Origin: Actinomycetes bacterium
Lineage (GTDB): Bacteria > Actinomycetota > Acidimicrobiia > Acidimicrobiales > RAAP-2
Length of the DNA: 6,211 nucleotides
NCBI GenBank assembly: GCA_021791615.1
Contig: JAJYWG010000448.1
Span: forward strand, 1 to 6,211
Direction of reading: 5' to 3'
Positions 5,199 to 6,211 of this stretch are shown here, piece after piece (positions within the stretch are counted from its first letter, which is position 1; each line of letters starts with the position of its first letter). The notes below the pieces were generated by a model. The model was not told the origin of the DNA, did not search any database, and was given only the letters and a program-made list of their open reading frames with translations. The translations under genes were made by a program, and so were the position numbers.

Positions 5199-6211
5199 AT
5201 GCGCTCCGCCCAATGCAGTGCAGCCGGCCAGCTCCGAGACGCAGAGGCGAGCAGTATCGCCGCCAGCGTCGGCTCCGGGGTGCTCTCGGAGCGGGAGGCG
5301 AGATGGCGCATCAGTGCGCTGCTGCACGGAGCCGACATCGTCGAACAGGTCGTCCGGCGGCTGTGCCTGTCTCGCCAGGAGGCCGCGGATCTCATCGAGT
5401 CTCTGTACGACCTCGCGTACGACGCGATCGTCGGCGTCGGCCGGCCGCCGAAGCTCGACCTCGCCCGTCTCGCCGCGGGAGCGTCGTTCTCGGGGTGGGC
5501 TCGCCAGTTCCTTTCCTCCAAGCAGGCATGCACGACCGCACGCCGGCGCTCGTGGGCGAGGGCCCGCCGGGAGGTGCTGACGATGGACGCCGGCAGACAC
5601 GAGCCGCCTGCCGCAACGACGCTCGAGACCGAAGACGGCCATGCCGGTGAAGAAAGGCTCGACGAAGACAGGAGCGATGCAGCCATCGCCAGCTTCGGTG
5701 CGCACGCCAGGGGCCTCCGCCCCTGCGGCAGGGTGCATCTCAGCGCAGCGACGCTCGCCATGGCGTTCCAGCTGCCTCATCCACGTCGGGCCGTCGACCT
5801 GGCTTGTCGCGACGACCTGCTCGCCGTCATCGAGGCGGACACCGACGCGGTCCATTCGGCGCTGTGCCACATGGTCGACGGCGACGACGCCCCGGCTGGC
5901 GAGGACCTCGTGCACCAGGGTGTCGCCTTCATGTTCGCCGACTGGGCCGACGAGCAGATCTGCACGCTGCTCGGGCTCCAGCCGGTCGTCTCCCAGGCGC
6001 TCGCCATCGCCGCGCTGACCCCGGTCCCGCCGCCGCAGGCCCGCTACGTGAGACAGCTCCGGCGCCAGCTCGTCGGCTGTGGTGTCACGCCGGCAGCGGC
6101 GCGTCCCCTCGCCACGAGCTTCGCCGCCTTGGTGGCCGAGACGACGGCGTCCGAGTTCGACGCCCGCCACGCTCTCGACCTGAAGGACTGTGAGGAGCGG
6201 GCCTCGGACCG
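5199..6211 (+). CDS. hypothetical protein, partial at the window end; possible sigma-like N-terminal half
   Basis: The reading frame from ATG 5199 stays open to the window edge, giving 337 codons with strongly GC-rich third positions. An in-frame TAA at 5190-5192 rules out an earlier start. Residues 40-126 are helical. They include ADIVEQVVRRLCLSRQEAAD (45-64) and GASFSGWARQFLSS (94-107), followed by an arginine-rich helix (ARRRSWARARREV, 114-126). This order recalls region 2 of sigma-70-type factors (F-x-x-W-A then basic residues). The likeness is weak, and no region 4 is identified. A charged linker (130-162) leads to a second mostly helical half (180-325) that I do not recognise. The protein has no signal peptide or clear membrane segment. 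It might be a regulator or another component of the operon. Confidence 0.72.
   Translation, partial: MRSAQCSAAGQLRDAEASSIAASVGSGVLSEREARWRISALLHGADIVEQVVRRLCLSRQEAADLIESLYDLAYDAIVGVGRPPKLDLARLAAGASFSGWARQFLSSKQACTTARRRSWARARREVLTMDAGRHEPPAATTLETEDGHAGEERLDEDRSDAAIASFGAHARGLRPCGRVHLSAATLAMAFQLPHPRRAVDLACRDDLLAVIEADTDAVHSALCHMVDGDDAPAGEDLVHQGVAFMFADWADEQICTLLGLQPVVSQALAIAALTPVPPPQARYVRQLRRQLVGCGVTPAAARPLATSFAALVAETTASEFDARHALDLKDCEERASD

Noticed and set aside
4721..5650. 309-codon plus-strand frame overlapping the exonuclease and the last gene
   Set aside because: The translation is Arg/Pro/Ala-rich and low in complexity, while the overlapping frame carries clear exonuclease motifs. The GTG at 5177 with ideal Shine-Dalgarno spacing lies in this frame, so a frame error near 5177-5198 remains a minor possibility.
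5067..6170. 367-codon open frame on the minus strand
   Set aside because: It is antisense to the last gene, has no domain pattern or convincing start, and would lie against the direction of the whole operon.
1..6211. tRNA, rRNA, integrase or transposase genes
   Set aside because: I looked for such genes and their conserved motifs and saw none in the window.

Overview
The base composition is high in GC with strongly GC-biased third codon positions, and GTG as well as ATG starts. This fits a high-GC actinobacterium. Every supported gene lies on the + strand. The gene content (an ATPase-fold protein of the kind found in integrative elements, an SF2 helicase, a possible OB-fold protein, a 3'-5' exonuclease, and a possible sigma-like protein) suggests the interior of a mobile or accessory DNA-processing region rather than core chromosome. 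No integrase, transposase, tRNA or relaxase is visible, so the mobile-element assignment is inference.

Layout. (1) 1-86: probably the tail of an upstream coding segment in another frame, ending near a frame break. (2) 87-974: a degenerate DUF927/VirE-like ATPase-fold protein lacking a recognisable Walker A lysine, either a pseudo-ATPase or a decaying gene. (3) 975-1070: a 96-nt intergenic region with a 12-nt palindrome, an 8-nt palindrome, the first copy of a 27-nt imperfect direct repeat, and a good Shine-Dalgarno sequence. (4) 1071-3743: a DEAH-box SF2 helicase of 890 aa ending in four tandem helicase-associated (HA) repeats with an exact 69-residue period. (5) 3679-3730: the second copy of the direct repeat followed by a 17-nt palindrome, overlapping the last helicase codons. 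(6) 3767-4237: a 156-aa protein with a possible OB-like domain. (7) 4243-4530: a 95-aa protein of unknown function. (8) 4527-5165: a compact DEDDy 3'-5' exonuclease, joined to the previous gene by a GTGA overlap. (9) 5199 to the window end: an ORF with no stop in the window, whose start is preceded by a perfect hairpin lying between a strong Shine-Dalgarno sequence and the ATG.

Genes 4 to 9 are tightly packed and probably form one operon. A helicase that unwinds DNA, a candidate single-strand-binding partner and a polymerase-free proofreading-type exonuclease could together form a DNA-processing or defence module. The most unusual observation is that the helicase gene is bracketed by the direct repeat, with one copy just before its Shine-Dalgarno sequence and one at its 3' end. 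It therefore looks like a cassette that could be gained or lost by recombination between the repeats.
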